Source: Nephromyces sp. MM_2019 (Eukaryota; Apicomplexa; Aconoidasida; Nephromycida). From it: 13,021 nt of DNA. Shown one piece after another: positions 5,901-12,928 of the stretch; positions within the stretch are counted from its first letter, which is position 1; each line of letters begins with the position of its first letter. Under the pieces are notes generated by a model. It saw only the letters and a list, made by a program, of their open reading frames with translations, searched no databases and was not told where the DNA came from. The translations under genes were made by a program, and so were the position numbers. The stretch is taken from contig JADHZB010000299.1 of NCBI GenBank assembly GCA_015657535.1, positions 1-13,021 of the forward strand, in the 5' to 3' direction.

Positions 5901-8500
5901 ACGCCCCCTATACACATACACCCACCCTATAAACATACACACACACTATACACGCACACACACATACTATACACGCACACACACACACTATACACACACA
6001 CCATCTTAGTATCCAGTGTGTCACATGCAATGTGTAATTTACGGGGGGCCCTCGACCAATACACACAACCACTATTTCCATCCATATAATTTATTTGAAT
6101 AGATTTGCCCCTAAATATTGAGCCATATAATTGTATATAGTCTTTAATTATCTCGGTAGATCTACACACACACACATTATATTTTAACAAATATATATAT
6201 ACACACACATTAACAGTTACACATAGATGATTCCTTGAACATACTATATAAGTTTACACACATATGATGATGCACACATATCATTATATACACCCACATG
6301 ATATTATACAAACATAAAATGATATGCACACCTAAAATGATATGCATACATGTAATTATGTACACACACAACACACACAACACACACAACACACACAACA
6401 CACACAACACACACAACACACGCAGCACACGCAACACACACAACACACACAACGCACACAACGCACACAACGCACACAACGCACACAACACACACAACGC
6501 ACAAAATACACACAGCACACATAGTCAAGTGGATTTAAATTATAGTGATTATTGATTGGTTGTATTGTAAAGATAATTCAAAATAGTAAAGTTTGTGTGT
6601 GTGTGTAAACTTACGTATGGCTGGGTACACACAGAGCGGTCAATCCTAAAGTAACTCTCTGCCTTATATTATGTGTGTTGTATGGGTCCCATTGAATAGG
6701 CCCAATTGAATTTTCTGCGGCTGTTTGTTTCCTTAGAAACATTACTACACACACACATAAATATATATATTGAGTGAAAATTTATACACACTTGATCCTA
6801 TGCAAACACTCATTGAAAAATTGCTAAAATTTAACACACACACATAATCAAGTTCGTGAGTGTTATAAATCACTCATACACATCATACATACACATCGTA
6901 CATCAAAATCAAAGATTACACAAACTTATACACAACCTTTTCACACACACACATCATACATATGAGCTATATAGTTCATAAACTATATACACGCACCAAA
7001 ACTTACGAGAGCGATTCACGCATGGTTTCTGTTTTGTTATTTGTAATGTTGTCTGTAGAATTATATATATATATATATATATATGTAAAATTTTACATCT
7101 TTAAATTTCAAGTGATTATATTACACACACAATTACCTGCTCATTTGTTTCATCAAACACTTCTTTACACACATCAGTGTGAGTTGGGAAACAAAGGGTG
7201 TGTGTATTGCCAGGGTATGTGTGTGACAAACTATCTTCAATGTTGTTATATTCATAATGTGTGTTTGTGTGTTGTTGAGCAAAACTGAAACAATTTTCAT
7301 TACCTAATTTATTAATAATAAAAGGATTAATATTTAATTTCAAATTTTAAGTTATTTACAATTAAGCATATATATATATATATATGTATATATATATGTA
7401 CTTAATTACATATTAAACATCAACTCACAAGCATAACTCACATACACATATATATATATATATATATATACTTAATTACATATTAAACATCAACTCACAA
7501 GCATAACTCACATACACACATATATATATATATATATATACTTAATTACATATTAAACATCAACTCACAAGCATAATACACATACACACACATTTAAACA
7601 AAAGCTAATAAACATATGCACATTCACACATTTTTATATGCACACACAGTCAAACAGATAAATATAAAACACATTCGTACTAATATTTAAAGAAATACGT
7701 ACAAACATATACACACATATGCTTAATTGTATACATTTATAAACATCCCTAAATATGCATAACCGCAAAGCACACACATAGATGTGTAGTTTTATATATA
7801 ACCATTGGATAGTCAACTAATATATAATCAAAAGTTTTGTGTCAAACTGTTTTAGGTTTACCTAGAATAAATCTTCCTAGTACAATTTCACCTAGCATAA
7901 TTCTACCTAGCATAATTCTACCTAGCATAATTCTACCTAGCATAATTCTACCTAGCACAATTCTATCTAGCATTGTTTTATCTAGAAGGGTTCCACTAAT
8001 ACACCACTTAGTAATGCTAAATTAGTTTAGATCAATGTTTCAAGGCTTAAATCATCATTATTTAATTGAGCGTTCAATAGTGAATACACATATAATCATA
8101 TACACTATCAACATACATATACGCCTGCTTTTTAAATTAACGTGACTATAATAAAGATATAAACCAACATATCAATATTATAAATACACAAAAACATACC
8201 CACACTATAAGTATACACATCCACACACTTTAAACACAAATTCATACACATATACCTAGGCTATAAATATGCACACAAAAAAAATTTGCAAAATAGATTT
8301 TAAAAACAAGTATAATATAGATTTTTTTTTATGTTTATATATAAAAATAAAGTTGATCAAAATTAAAATTATCTATTACCTGATGTGTTATTTGCATCAA
8401 CAATAGGCCACACATTATTTATTTGATTATCCAAACAATTATGTGTGTGATCTTGCAAACAGCCATATGTGTTATTTTGATAAGTGAGTTTAGATTTCAT
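1602..8500 (-). CDS. ApiAP2-family DNA-binding protein, eight exons, 1095 residues
   Basis: Probable nuclear transcription factor. The model joins 8500-8380, 7303-7137, 7052-7007, 6744-6615, 6161-6002, 5482-5227, 4573-3464 and 2899-1602. Exit phases are 1, 0, 1, 2, 0, 1 and 1, and each next exon matches. The total is 3288 nt, exactly 1096 codons. The start ATG (8498-8500) has an in-frame TAA two codons upstream. Residues 1-293 are ordinary mixed sequence. Residues ~330-640 and 705-975 are low-complexity, rich in Thr, His, Ser, Asn and Pro. A basic patch RQRKRRR (~695-701) could be a nuclear signal. The AP2 domain is at ~984-1033, followed by about 60 mixed residues. A single AP2 domain near the C-terminus is known in some ApiAP2 proteins, for example AP2-G, but orthology cannot be claimed from this. 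Weakest points: the exon 5 donor (ATG then GTGTGT) and the exon 6 acceptor. Exons 1-6 match no family I recognise. Confidence 0.8.
1791..1940 (-). other. AP2 DNA-binding domain (within exon 8)
   Basis: Residues ~984-1033. The segment has the ApiAP2 pattern. A first strand GGIRFEQSRQRWVADLTING has the typical aromatic after GIR and the RW-V-A core. It is followed by QRFQKCFHIKHF as strands two and three. GGLYEARKWRYE is the amphipathic helix with the family's E-A--W/A motif. Length is about 50-55 residues, normal for the family. It is expected to bind DNA through the three strands. Recognition here is by motif reading only. Confidence 0.8.
1980..2330 (-). repeat. In-frame Pro/Thr/Ser/His coding repeat
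   Basis: On the + strand, GTGTGTGTG, GGGGGGGGA and TGATGTATTTGTGGAGGAG elements recur irregularly. On the coding strand they give repeats such as THSPTNTSLPPP and THIMTHTHS. The sequence is open throughout on the - strand. G-runs of up to nine occur on the non-coding strand. Confidence 0.8.
2601..2732 (-). repeat. Four 33-bp in-frame repeats in exon 8
   Basis: Four nearly identical 33-bp units (TAATTTCAAAGGGTTATCTA followed by ATGTGTGTGTGTG on the + strand) start at 2601, 2634, 2667 and 2700. Each encodes 11 residues containing LDNPLKLHTHT. The period is a multiple of three, so copy-number change would keep frame. Confidence 0.9.
2900..3463 (-). other. AP2 gene intron 7
   Basis: The intron is 564 bp, donor GTAAGT, acceptor TATCACAG. 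It holds a (TA)n/(CA)n stretch at 2908-2990 near the acceptor and the six-copy array at 3163-3425. Long open frames through it exist only because the repeats lack stops. Confidence 0.7.
3163..3425. repeat. Six-copy 36-39 bp intronic minisatellite
   Basis: Six copies of TATAAAAATTGTAAAAATTA, with an optional TTA, are each joined by CAGTGTGTGTGTAG. Two degenerate copies of the TG part follow. The A-rich half resembles nothing in the other arrays; only the TG half is shared. Confidence 0.9.
3464..4573 (-). CDS. AP2 gene exon 7 (large, low-complexity)
   Basis: The acceptor TGTGTAATAG completes a Tyr codon with exon 6. The donor is A then GTAAGT at 3463. Residues 294-663. The first ~55 residues (LTLLSLIRKWYELAYLKKNF and after) look helical. 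The next ~300 are polar with many HTHTHT tracts, an NNNN run and LDTHLVTHLDT-type repeats. The end, DIYNWPEPYTHTEIARLIDL then SALKKVGYQ, again looks ordered. One coding-strand TG run gives CVCV near residue 358; nearly all others are CA, read as Thr-His. Confidence 0.78.
4597..4624. repeat. 28-bp perfect palindrome near the exon 7 acceptor
   Basis: TTGTATACATATGTATACAA at 4601-4620 is a perfect palindrome and extends four more bases each side. It lies 23 nt upstream of the intron 6 acceptor on the transcribed strand. A second, imperfect copy of the surrounding ~70 bp lies at about 4647-4735. Confidence 0.85.
4800..5220. repeat. CACCCAAACACATATACACA array (intron 6)
   Basis: About 20 units of roughly 12-26 bp, built from CACCCAAA plus CACATATACACA or CTCACACACA. 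In the centre (5024-5100) a shorter 12-bp unit, ACTTACACCCAA, takes over for four copies. Confidence 0.85.
5227..5482 (-). CDS. AP2 gene exon 6
   Basis: Acceptor TTTAACAG, entry phase 0; donor GTAAGT at 5226, exit phase 1. Residues 209-293. It contains LIIIRPYCTWLL, an HTHTH insertion, FIPLMWPFYSHTDQHKEW and MLLLDKNVYILQAASLLSLH. It is hydrophobic with two Trp, so probably a folded segment. HTHTH sits in its middle, showing that a CA run is tolerated inside otherwise complex sequence. Confidence 0.72.
5483..6001 (-). other. AP2 gene intron 5
   Basis: The intron is 519 bp. The donor GTGTGT lies in a TG run; the acceptor is TTTAACAG. It contains a (TG)nATTG array at 5500-5880 and then, on the + strand, an abrupt switch to CA-rich units (CACACACTATACACGCACAC) at 5893-6000. 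Confidence 0.6.
5505..5881. repeat. (TG)n-TAAGTGATTG tandem array (intron 5)
   Basis: About 16 units of 20-30 bp, each GATTG, then a TG run, then TAAGT or TAAAT. One pair carries the variant GAGTATAAATGATTG. The TAAGTGATT linker contains a GTAAGT donor-like hexamer in several copies on the + strand (not the transcribed direction). Confidence 0.85.
6002..6161 (-). CDS. AP2 gene exon 5
   Basis: The acceptor TGTGTGTGTAG joins phase 2 with exon 4 (AC+A, Thr). It reads STEIIKDYIQLYGSIFRGKS, then QINYMDGNSGCVYWSRAPRK, then LHIACDTLDTKM. Residues 155-208. The stretch GCVYWSRAPRKLHIAC has the look of a short beta-rich core, loosely like the first strand of an AP2 domain, but the remaining strands are not evident. 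The exon end is uncertain because the donor lies inside a GTGTGTG run. Confidence 0.68.
6162..6614 (-). other. AP2 gene intron 4
   Basis: The intron is 453 bp, donor GTAAGT, acceptor TGTGTGTGTAG. It holds ATGAT/ATGCACAC segments at 6262-6355 and the 9-bp array at 6362-6520. Confidence 0.7.
6362..6520. repeat. 9-bp CACACACAA tandem array (intron 4)
   Basis: About 16 consecutive 9-bp units ACACACAAC, with clustered A-to-G variants (ACGCACAAC, ACACGCAGC) in the right half. Being a multiple of three, it is open in several frames, which produces spurious long ORFs on both strands. Confidence 0.92.
6615..6744 (-). CDS. AP2 gene exon 4
   Basis: The acceptor TGTGTGTGTAG is formed by a TG run. Donor GTAAGT at 6614. 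It reads MFLRKQTAAENSIGPIQWDP and then YNTHNIRQRVTLGLTALCVP; residues 112-154. This is among the least repetitive and most G+C-rich stretches of the window, which argues for constraint. The fold is unknown to me. Confidence 0.72.
6745..7006 (-). other. AP2 gene intron 3
   Basis: The intron is 262 bp, donor GTAAGT, acceptor TGTGTGTGTAG. It contains CA-rich filler (ACATCATACATACACATCGTA region). Nothing else is recognised. Confidence 0.65.
7007..7052 (-). CDS. AP2 gene exon 3 (46-nt small exon)
   Basis: Acceptor TTCTACAG and donor GTAAGT are both strong. The exon enters in phase 0 and leaves in phase 1, reading TTLQITKQKPCVNRS. It is the only frame that links exon 2 to exon 4 without a stop. 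It is preceded by an 84-bp intron (7053-7136), the shortest of the gene. Confidence 0.65.
7137..7303 (-). CDS. AP2 gene exon 2
   Basis: The acceptor AATAAATTAG (AG at 7305-7304) completes a Gly codon with exon 1. The exon reads NENCFSFAQQHTNTHYEYNN ... KEVFDETNEQ and ends in phase 0 at donor CAG-GTAATT. Residues 41-96. Two Cys and several Thr-His pairs are visible; no known domain. Confidence 0.65.
7365..7595. repeat. Three-copy 70-bp repeat with TA run
   Basis: Three copies of CTTAATTACATATTAAACAT, then CAACTCACAAGCATAA and CACATACACA, then (TA)8-11. Copies start at about 7400, 7471 and 7541. Copies are almost identical outside the TA run. Confidence 0.9.
7861..7995. repeat. Nine-copy 15-bp CCTAGCATAATTCTA repeat
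   Basis: Nine exact-length 15-bp units, the middle four identical, the outer ones diverged. Every unit contains CTAG. This is one of the few arrays in the window with no TG/CA tract. Its period keeps a + strand frame open (LPSII repeats), but nothing else suggests coding. Confidence 0.92.
8380..8500 (-). CDS. AP2 gene exon 1 (start codon)
   Basis: Begins MKSKLTYQNNTYGC and ends in ...VDANNTS plus one base. The donor is G then GTAATA at 8379. It encodes 40 residues. An in-frame TAA lies two codons before the ATG, and no acceptor AG is in a position to extend it, so this is the likely initiation exon. It is free of TG/CA filler apart from one HTH. Confidence 0.65.
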
Positions 8501-9700
8501 TGGTTAGTGTGTAATCTAATAAAATTTGAATTTTGAACATATTAGAAAATAAGTAGATTTATATGTAAATTTTTGATATTTTATAATTTCCATTCTTGTT
8601 GTGTGGCCAATCTCAAAATATTATTATGATTTATGATTTATTATTATTATTTTAAGATGATGTGTATAGCACATTTTTGTAGTATATACTAATGTGTGTA
8701 AATTGGATAGTGTGTTATATATTTTTATGTACTTAATTTTAGCTTTATGGATGTTATATTACGGTGTTTATATTATATCAGTGTATGTTTGTTATATTGC
8801 TGTGTGTAAATTATATTATGTTGTATGAGTTATTCAATTCTTAGGACTGTGAATGTATAATATTACTTTATGTGTATTATATTGTTAGTGTGTAAGTTGT
8901 TTTACCATATTATTATGTTTATGTTAGTTTAGTGTGTGTGTGTTACATAAATTTCTGTGCATTTGATTTTGTTTGTGTTGTCTGTGTTTGGAAAGTTGGA
9001 CTTTGTGTGTATGTTATTAGTTTGTTAAATTTATTGATGTGTGCAAAATATAGTTTATGTATCAGAAATGTTTTCATGTGTGTATAATGTTTATGATTTT
9101 GATATGTATTTAACTTCATAGTGGATATAGTTTGATAAACTTAACATTGTGTGTGTTATAGAGTGTTTATAATTTTCAAATATGTAGGTGTGTAGATTTA
9201 TTAATAATTTTTAATATGTGTTTAATAATATTTGTATGCATCATTGAGTGTATATGTGATATAGATTATATAATGAAGAGAGTTATATTAATGTGTGTAA
9301 TATATGAAAATATATGTATGTGAATTTAATGTGATTTATTTATTGAAATAAATGTATAGCTTCACACATACAATACATTGGAACTATGTAAAATGTGTGT
9401 GTAAATTTACTAAAGTAAATTTGACAAGTACATACAAATATACTATTGATTTATAATATAAACACAACTTTGTATAAAAATATATTAAATAAGATATGAG
9501 TTTAAACCTAGATTACACACAAATTAATCTTATACACTCAAATTTTACACACACATAATAGCAGTACTTTTAAACACGTACTTAGATATAATCTAAATAA
9601 AACATACACACAAAATCAATATTATATGAACTATATGAAAGTAAGTTTGTTTTTACACACATGAACATAATAAATTGGTTAGTATTAATACTAAGAATTA
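8501..9700. other. 5' flank of the AP2 gene, no gene seen
   Basis: AT-rich sequence with many TGTGTGTAA-type tracts on the + strand up to ~9405, then CA-type tracts from ~9430. This must include the AP2 gene promoter if exon 1 is correctly placed, but I recognise no TATA or initiator element with confidence. No convincing ORF on either strand. Confidence 0.55.
9403..9422. repeat. Short perfect inverted repeat AAATTTACT..AGTAAATTT
   Basis: Nine-base arms with a two-base loop. It sits where the flank changes from TG-rich to CA-rich on the + strand. Confidence 0.7.
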
Positions 9701-10204
9701 CACACACAATAATATAAATATATACATATATATATATATATGTTTGTGTGTATTTGTAGATGTGTTTTTTTATGTGTGAGTAGGATTATGTCTGTGTGTA
9801 TATATCTATGTGAATGTGTGTGTGGGCTAAGGAATTGTCATCTAGATATATGTTTATGTGTTCATATATGTGTTTAAACGTGTGTAAAAGTTAAAGATTA
9901 ATAATCCACATGTATGTGTATGTATGTGTGTGTGTGTGTCAGAATTTTCATGTAACGCATATAAAATATAAATAAAGTGTTAGTTGTTAAAATTAAGCTA
10001 AGTTGAACATTTATGAAGTTATTTGGATGTTTTCCAAGTGTGTGTGTGTGTAAATAAACAATGATAAGTAGATAATATATATATATATATGTGTTTTATA
10101 ACGATGTGTATATATAAAAAAATATATGTAATAGCTGTTTGGGTATGTTTATATATATATATGAGTGTGATAGTATAATTTCACTAGTGAGTGTGTGTGT
10201 GTGT
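9701..10204. other. Intergenic TG-rich block
   Basis: (TA)n runs and TG tracts. Small pieces with splice-like borders occur here, for example near 9945 and 10018-10040, but none can be chained with support. No gene assigned. Confidence 0.5.
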
Positions 10205-10209
10205 GTATT

Positions 10210-10245
10210 GGGAAACTTATAGGATTTCCCCGTTCAAAAAGAGCG
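10210..10245 (+). other. Two adjacent hairpins in a non-repetitive island
   Basis: GGGAAA (10210-10215) pairs with TTTCCC (10225-10230) across nine bases. Next to it, CGTTC (10231-10235) pairs with GAGCG (10241-10245) across AAAAA, with one G-U pair. A T-run (10260-10265) follows 14 bases later. This could be a small structured RNA, or part of a coding exon, since three frames on the two strands read protein-like residues. I recognise no known RNA family. Confidence 0.3.
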
Positions 10246-10615
10246 TGTGATTTGACCCATTTTTTCTTTCATATTAACTTCAATTAAATTCTGTTTATGT
10301 GTAAACATATTTTATGTGTGTTTGTGTGTAGTTAGATATAGATAAAAATTTTCATATTTTAAGTTTTATATGTGTGTATGTGCTATTTTTATTTACTACC
10401 CACAGATATGCGAATTATATATTATATCTAGATAGGTAAAGTATATATACTCTCATACACACATAGTGTGCATTCACCCACTTAAAAACACACACATACA
10501 CATAATATATACCTACACACATACATAATACATATCCACCCATATGCACACAATATTTGTCCACACATACACTTACAAACACACACTCACACAAATATCA
10601 TTAATAAATTAGATG

Positions 10616-10646
<31 letters not shown>

Positions 10647-10823
10647 GTAAAACTTACACAAATTAAATTATATAAAAAAATTGGTTAAACAAATTTTCCC
10701 CCGAAAATTAATTTCATTAAATTTGTAGAAAATTCATCAAATTTGAATTTTGTTTGATTGAGTAAATTTTTTGTTTATTTTAATTTTATTATGTCCAATT
10801 AAATTCTAAAATGAATATATAGA

Positions 10824-10891
<68 letters not shown>

Positions 10892-11050
10892 TGTATGTAT
10901 GTGTGCATTTGTGTATTATGTGTGTACTGTGTACGAGTACGTGTGGGTATAAATAAATATTATATAGTTATTATTTATTTTATTAGAAACAATATAAAAC
11001 AATATATATATATAGTTTTGAGTTATAGAGGCACAATTATTGACGCATAA
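10223..11050 (+). CDS. Weak candidate: chain of tiny + strand exons
   Basis: Three pieces chain in frame: 10223-10244 (after TTATAG, before GTGTGA), 10406-10435 (after CTACCCACAG, before GTAAAG) and 11029-11050 (after TTATAG, ending TAA). The peptide would be FPRSKRA-YANYILYLD-R-GTIIDA. The middle piece has good splice sites at both ends. The other borders are poor, and the total is only about 24 residues. Chance phase agreement is quite possible. The alternative is no gene here. Confidence 0.18.
10827..10890. repeat. (GT)32 microsatellite
   Basis: A perfect 64-bp GT run, the longest uninterrupted one in the window. Alternating purine-pyrimidine of this length can adopt Z-DNA. Confidence 0.95.
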
Positions 11051-11924
11051 ATAAGACTAAGTACACATTGACACATACAAACATTAATTTACACACACAA
11101 ATGTACACACATACACAAAAGAAATTCATTTACATACACACACACATACACACACATCTTATAAGACGCTTATTAAAATAAAATAAAACAAACTAAAATA
11201 AATACTTACATATGCTAATAATTTTGTATACATATTAAAACTTTCAAATAATTTGTTTGTGTGTGTAAATAATTTGCTTACTAATTAATATGTTTAAAAT
11301 ATTTTAATGTTTGTATGTGTGTGTGTAAAAATAAGTTCATATATAATGAGATATATAACTATGTTAAATAGTTTATGAAACTACATAAATATATGTGTGT
11401 GCTTATGTAAATAGTGTGTATGAAATAATATATATATTTTTTTATGTGTGTATAAGTATATATAAAATGTGTTGTTTGATCAAATTTGATCTGTGTGTGT
11501 ATGTATTTCATGTAAAATTTAATATATAATTTAAATAGTAAGATTAGGTTAATGTGTAAAGTTTTGATGAAGATCTAAATAAGTACTTAAAGTTTATGTG
11601 TGTGTATGTGTGTGTGGAAAATTGGTAATGAATAAAATTGTTATTAAATATCCCACAATGTGTGTGTGTGTATAAGTTGATAAACTTGAATTATATTTTT
11701 TGATAATTTAGAAGTATATATATACAAAAATGTATATATATATACATGTGTGTGTAAAAAATTTTAATTTTCATAAAAATGAAAAAAAAAAAATACACTT
11801 ATAAATTGTGTGTGTGTGTGTGTTGTGTACTTAAGAAAGATGTATATATATATATTTTTATAATGATAGGTGTATAAGTATCTATATACTTAGAAACTTG
11901 TGCAAAGTTATAAAATATATCAAA

Positions 11925-11955
<31 letters not shown>

Positions 11956-12047
11956 AAGTAAATAATTGGAAATATTTAGAAATATATGAAAAAGAAATAA
12001 GTTAATGTTTGTTTAAATCTCAAGTTTAGTTATATAAATTGTGTGCA
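11051..12047. other. Intergenic, CA block then TG block
   Basis: CA-rich to ~11160, then TG-rich. It contains a TA-rich hairpin at about 11713-11745 (TATATATACA / TGTATATATA). No coding or RNA gene seen. Confidence 0.5.
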
Positions 12048-12357
12048 TGAACGTTTGTGTGTAATTGTGTGTGTGTGTGAATGTGTGTGTGTGTGAATGT
12101 GTGTGTGTGTGAATGTGTGTGTGTGTGAATGTGTGTGTGTGTGAATGTGTGTGTGTGTGAATGTGTGTGTGTGTGAATGTGTGTGTGTGTGAATGTGTGT
12201 GTGTGTGTAATTGTGTGTGTGTGAATGTGTGTGTAATTGTGTGTGTGTGTGTAATTGTGTGTGTGCATGAACGTTTGTGTGTAATTATGTGTGTGTGTGA
12301 ACGTTTGTGTGTAATTGTGTGTGTGTGTGAACGTTTGTGTGTAATTGTGTGTGTGAG
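12048..12357. repeat. GAA(TG)n array followed by GAACGTTTGTGTGTAATTG array
   Basis: About nine 16-bp units GAATGTGTGTGTGTGT (12078-12210) are flanked by four copies of GAACGTTTGTGTGTAATTG (12049, 12269, 12299 and 12329). Two repeat families sharing the TG core are therefore interleaved. Confidence 0.9.
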
Positions 12358-12745
12358 GGAAAATTATTAAAATTTTAAGTTGTATACAAACAAAAACAAA
12401 ACAATTCCATTATAATTTACATAATTCATTTAACAGTAATAAATATAAAGGTGTATACATAAATATTGTTTTAAGTATTTCTCACACACACACACACACA
12501 TATATGTATACATATAAAACTATATAATTTTAGTTTAGCTTAAAAAAAAACAAACAAAAAGTAAACTCATAACCAATATCACTACACACACACTTGTACA
12601 CAGATACACCTACACAGACCTATAAACTCACACACAACTACATACCTACACACCCACAAACATATACCTATACACATAAACACACATACACATAAGCACA
12701 ATCACACACATTCAAACATTCACACAATCATTCACACACACATGC
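12358..12745. other. Spacer with CA-rich sequence
   Basis: AT-rich to 12480, then dense short CA words. A possible - strand acceptor TGTGTGTAG lies at 12591-12583, but what follows it is short and homopolymer-rich. No gene assigned. Confidence 0.45.
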
Positions 12746-12890
12746 TCAAACATACCTACACAATATACACACATAGGCCCTAAGTATGTCTTTATTTTGA
12801 TGTACACATACCACACACTTTACACCACTAATCACACACACTGATTGCCTTTGTACCTTGAAATATTTATTAAATTTCATATGGAAATTA
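12746..12890 (-). CDS. Candidate terminal exon of a - strand gene entering from the right
   Basis: The acceptor TGTGTGTAG (AG at 12892-12891) is followed by an open frame reading NFHMKFNKYFKVQRQ, then CVISGVKCVVC, then HQNKDILRAY, and ending CRYV before TGA (12746-12748). Forty-eight residues in phase 2. The first part is basic and aromatic and unlike repeat-derived sequence; the second has five Cys in TG-derived words. A donor at GTAAAG (12823) or GTACAA (12856) could instead end the exon earlier. No family recognised. Confidence 0.35.
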
Positions 12891-12928
12891 CTACACACAC
12901 ATAAATCCAACACACACACAAAGTTAAC

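Larger units (their letters stand above)
7304..8379 (-). other. AP2 gene intron 1
   Basis: The intron is 1076 bp, the longest of the gene. The donor GTAATA and acceptor AATAAATTAG are both weaker than GTAAGT/CAG. It carries the 70-bp array (7399-7595) and the 15-bp CTAG array (7861-7995). The rest is AT- and CA-rich with no coding signal. An extra small exon inside it cannot be excluded, but frame closes without one. Confidence 0.55.

Noticed and set aside
6298..6555. Open frames of Asn-Thr-His or Cys-Val on both strands
   Set aside because: A 9-bp repeat is open in most frames; position is within intron 4.
6962..7288. + strand open frame of 108 codons
   Set aside because: Antisense of exons 2 and 3, which have strong splice borders and matching phases on the - strand; the frame crosses TA runs.
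7837..8025. + strand open frame with LPSII repeats
   Set aside because: The 15-bp period keeps the frame open by itself; the flanks show no coding signal, and the region lies in intron 1.
11713..11745. TA-rich hairpin
   Set aside because: Alternating TA sequence forms such palindromes by chance in DNA this A+T-rich.
12026..12370. Thr-His or Cys-Val open frames on both strands
   Set aside because: Direct translation of the GAA(TG)n array; no splice-bounded complex sequence.
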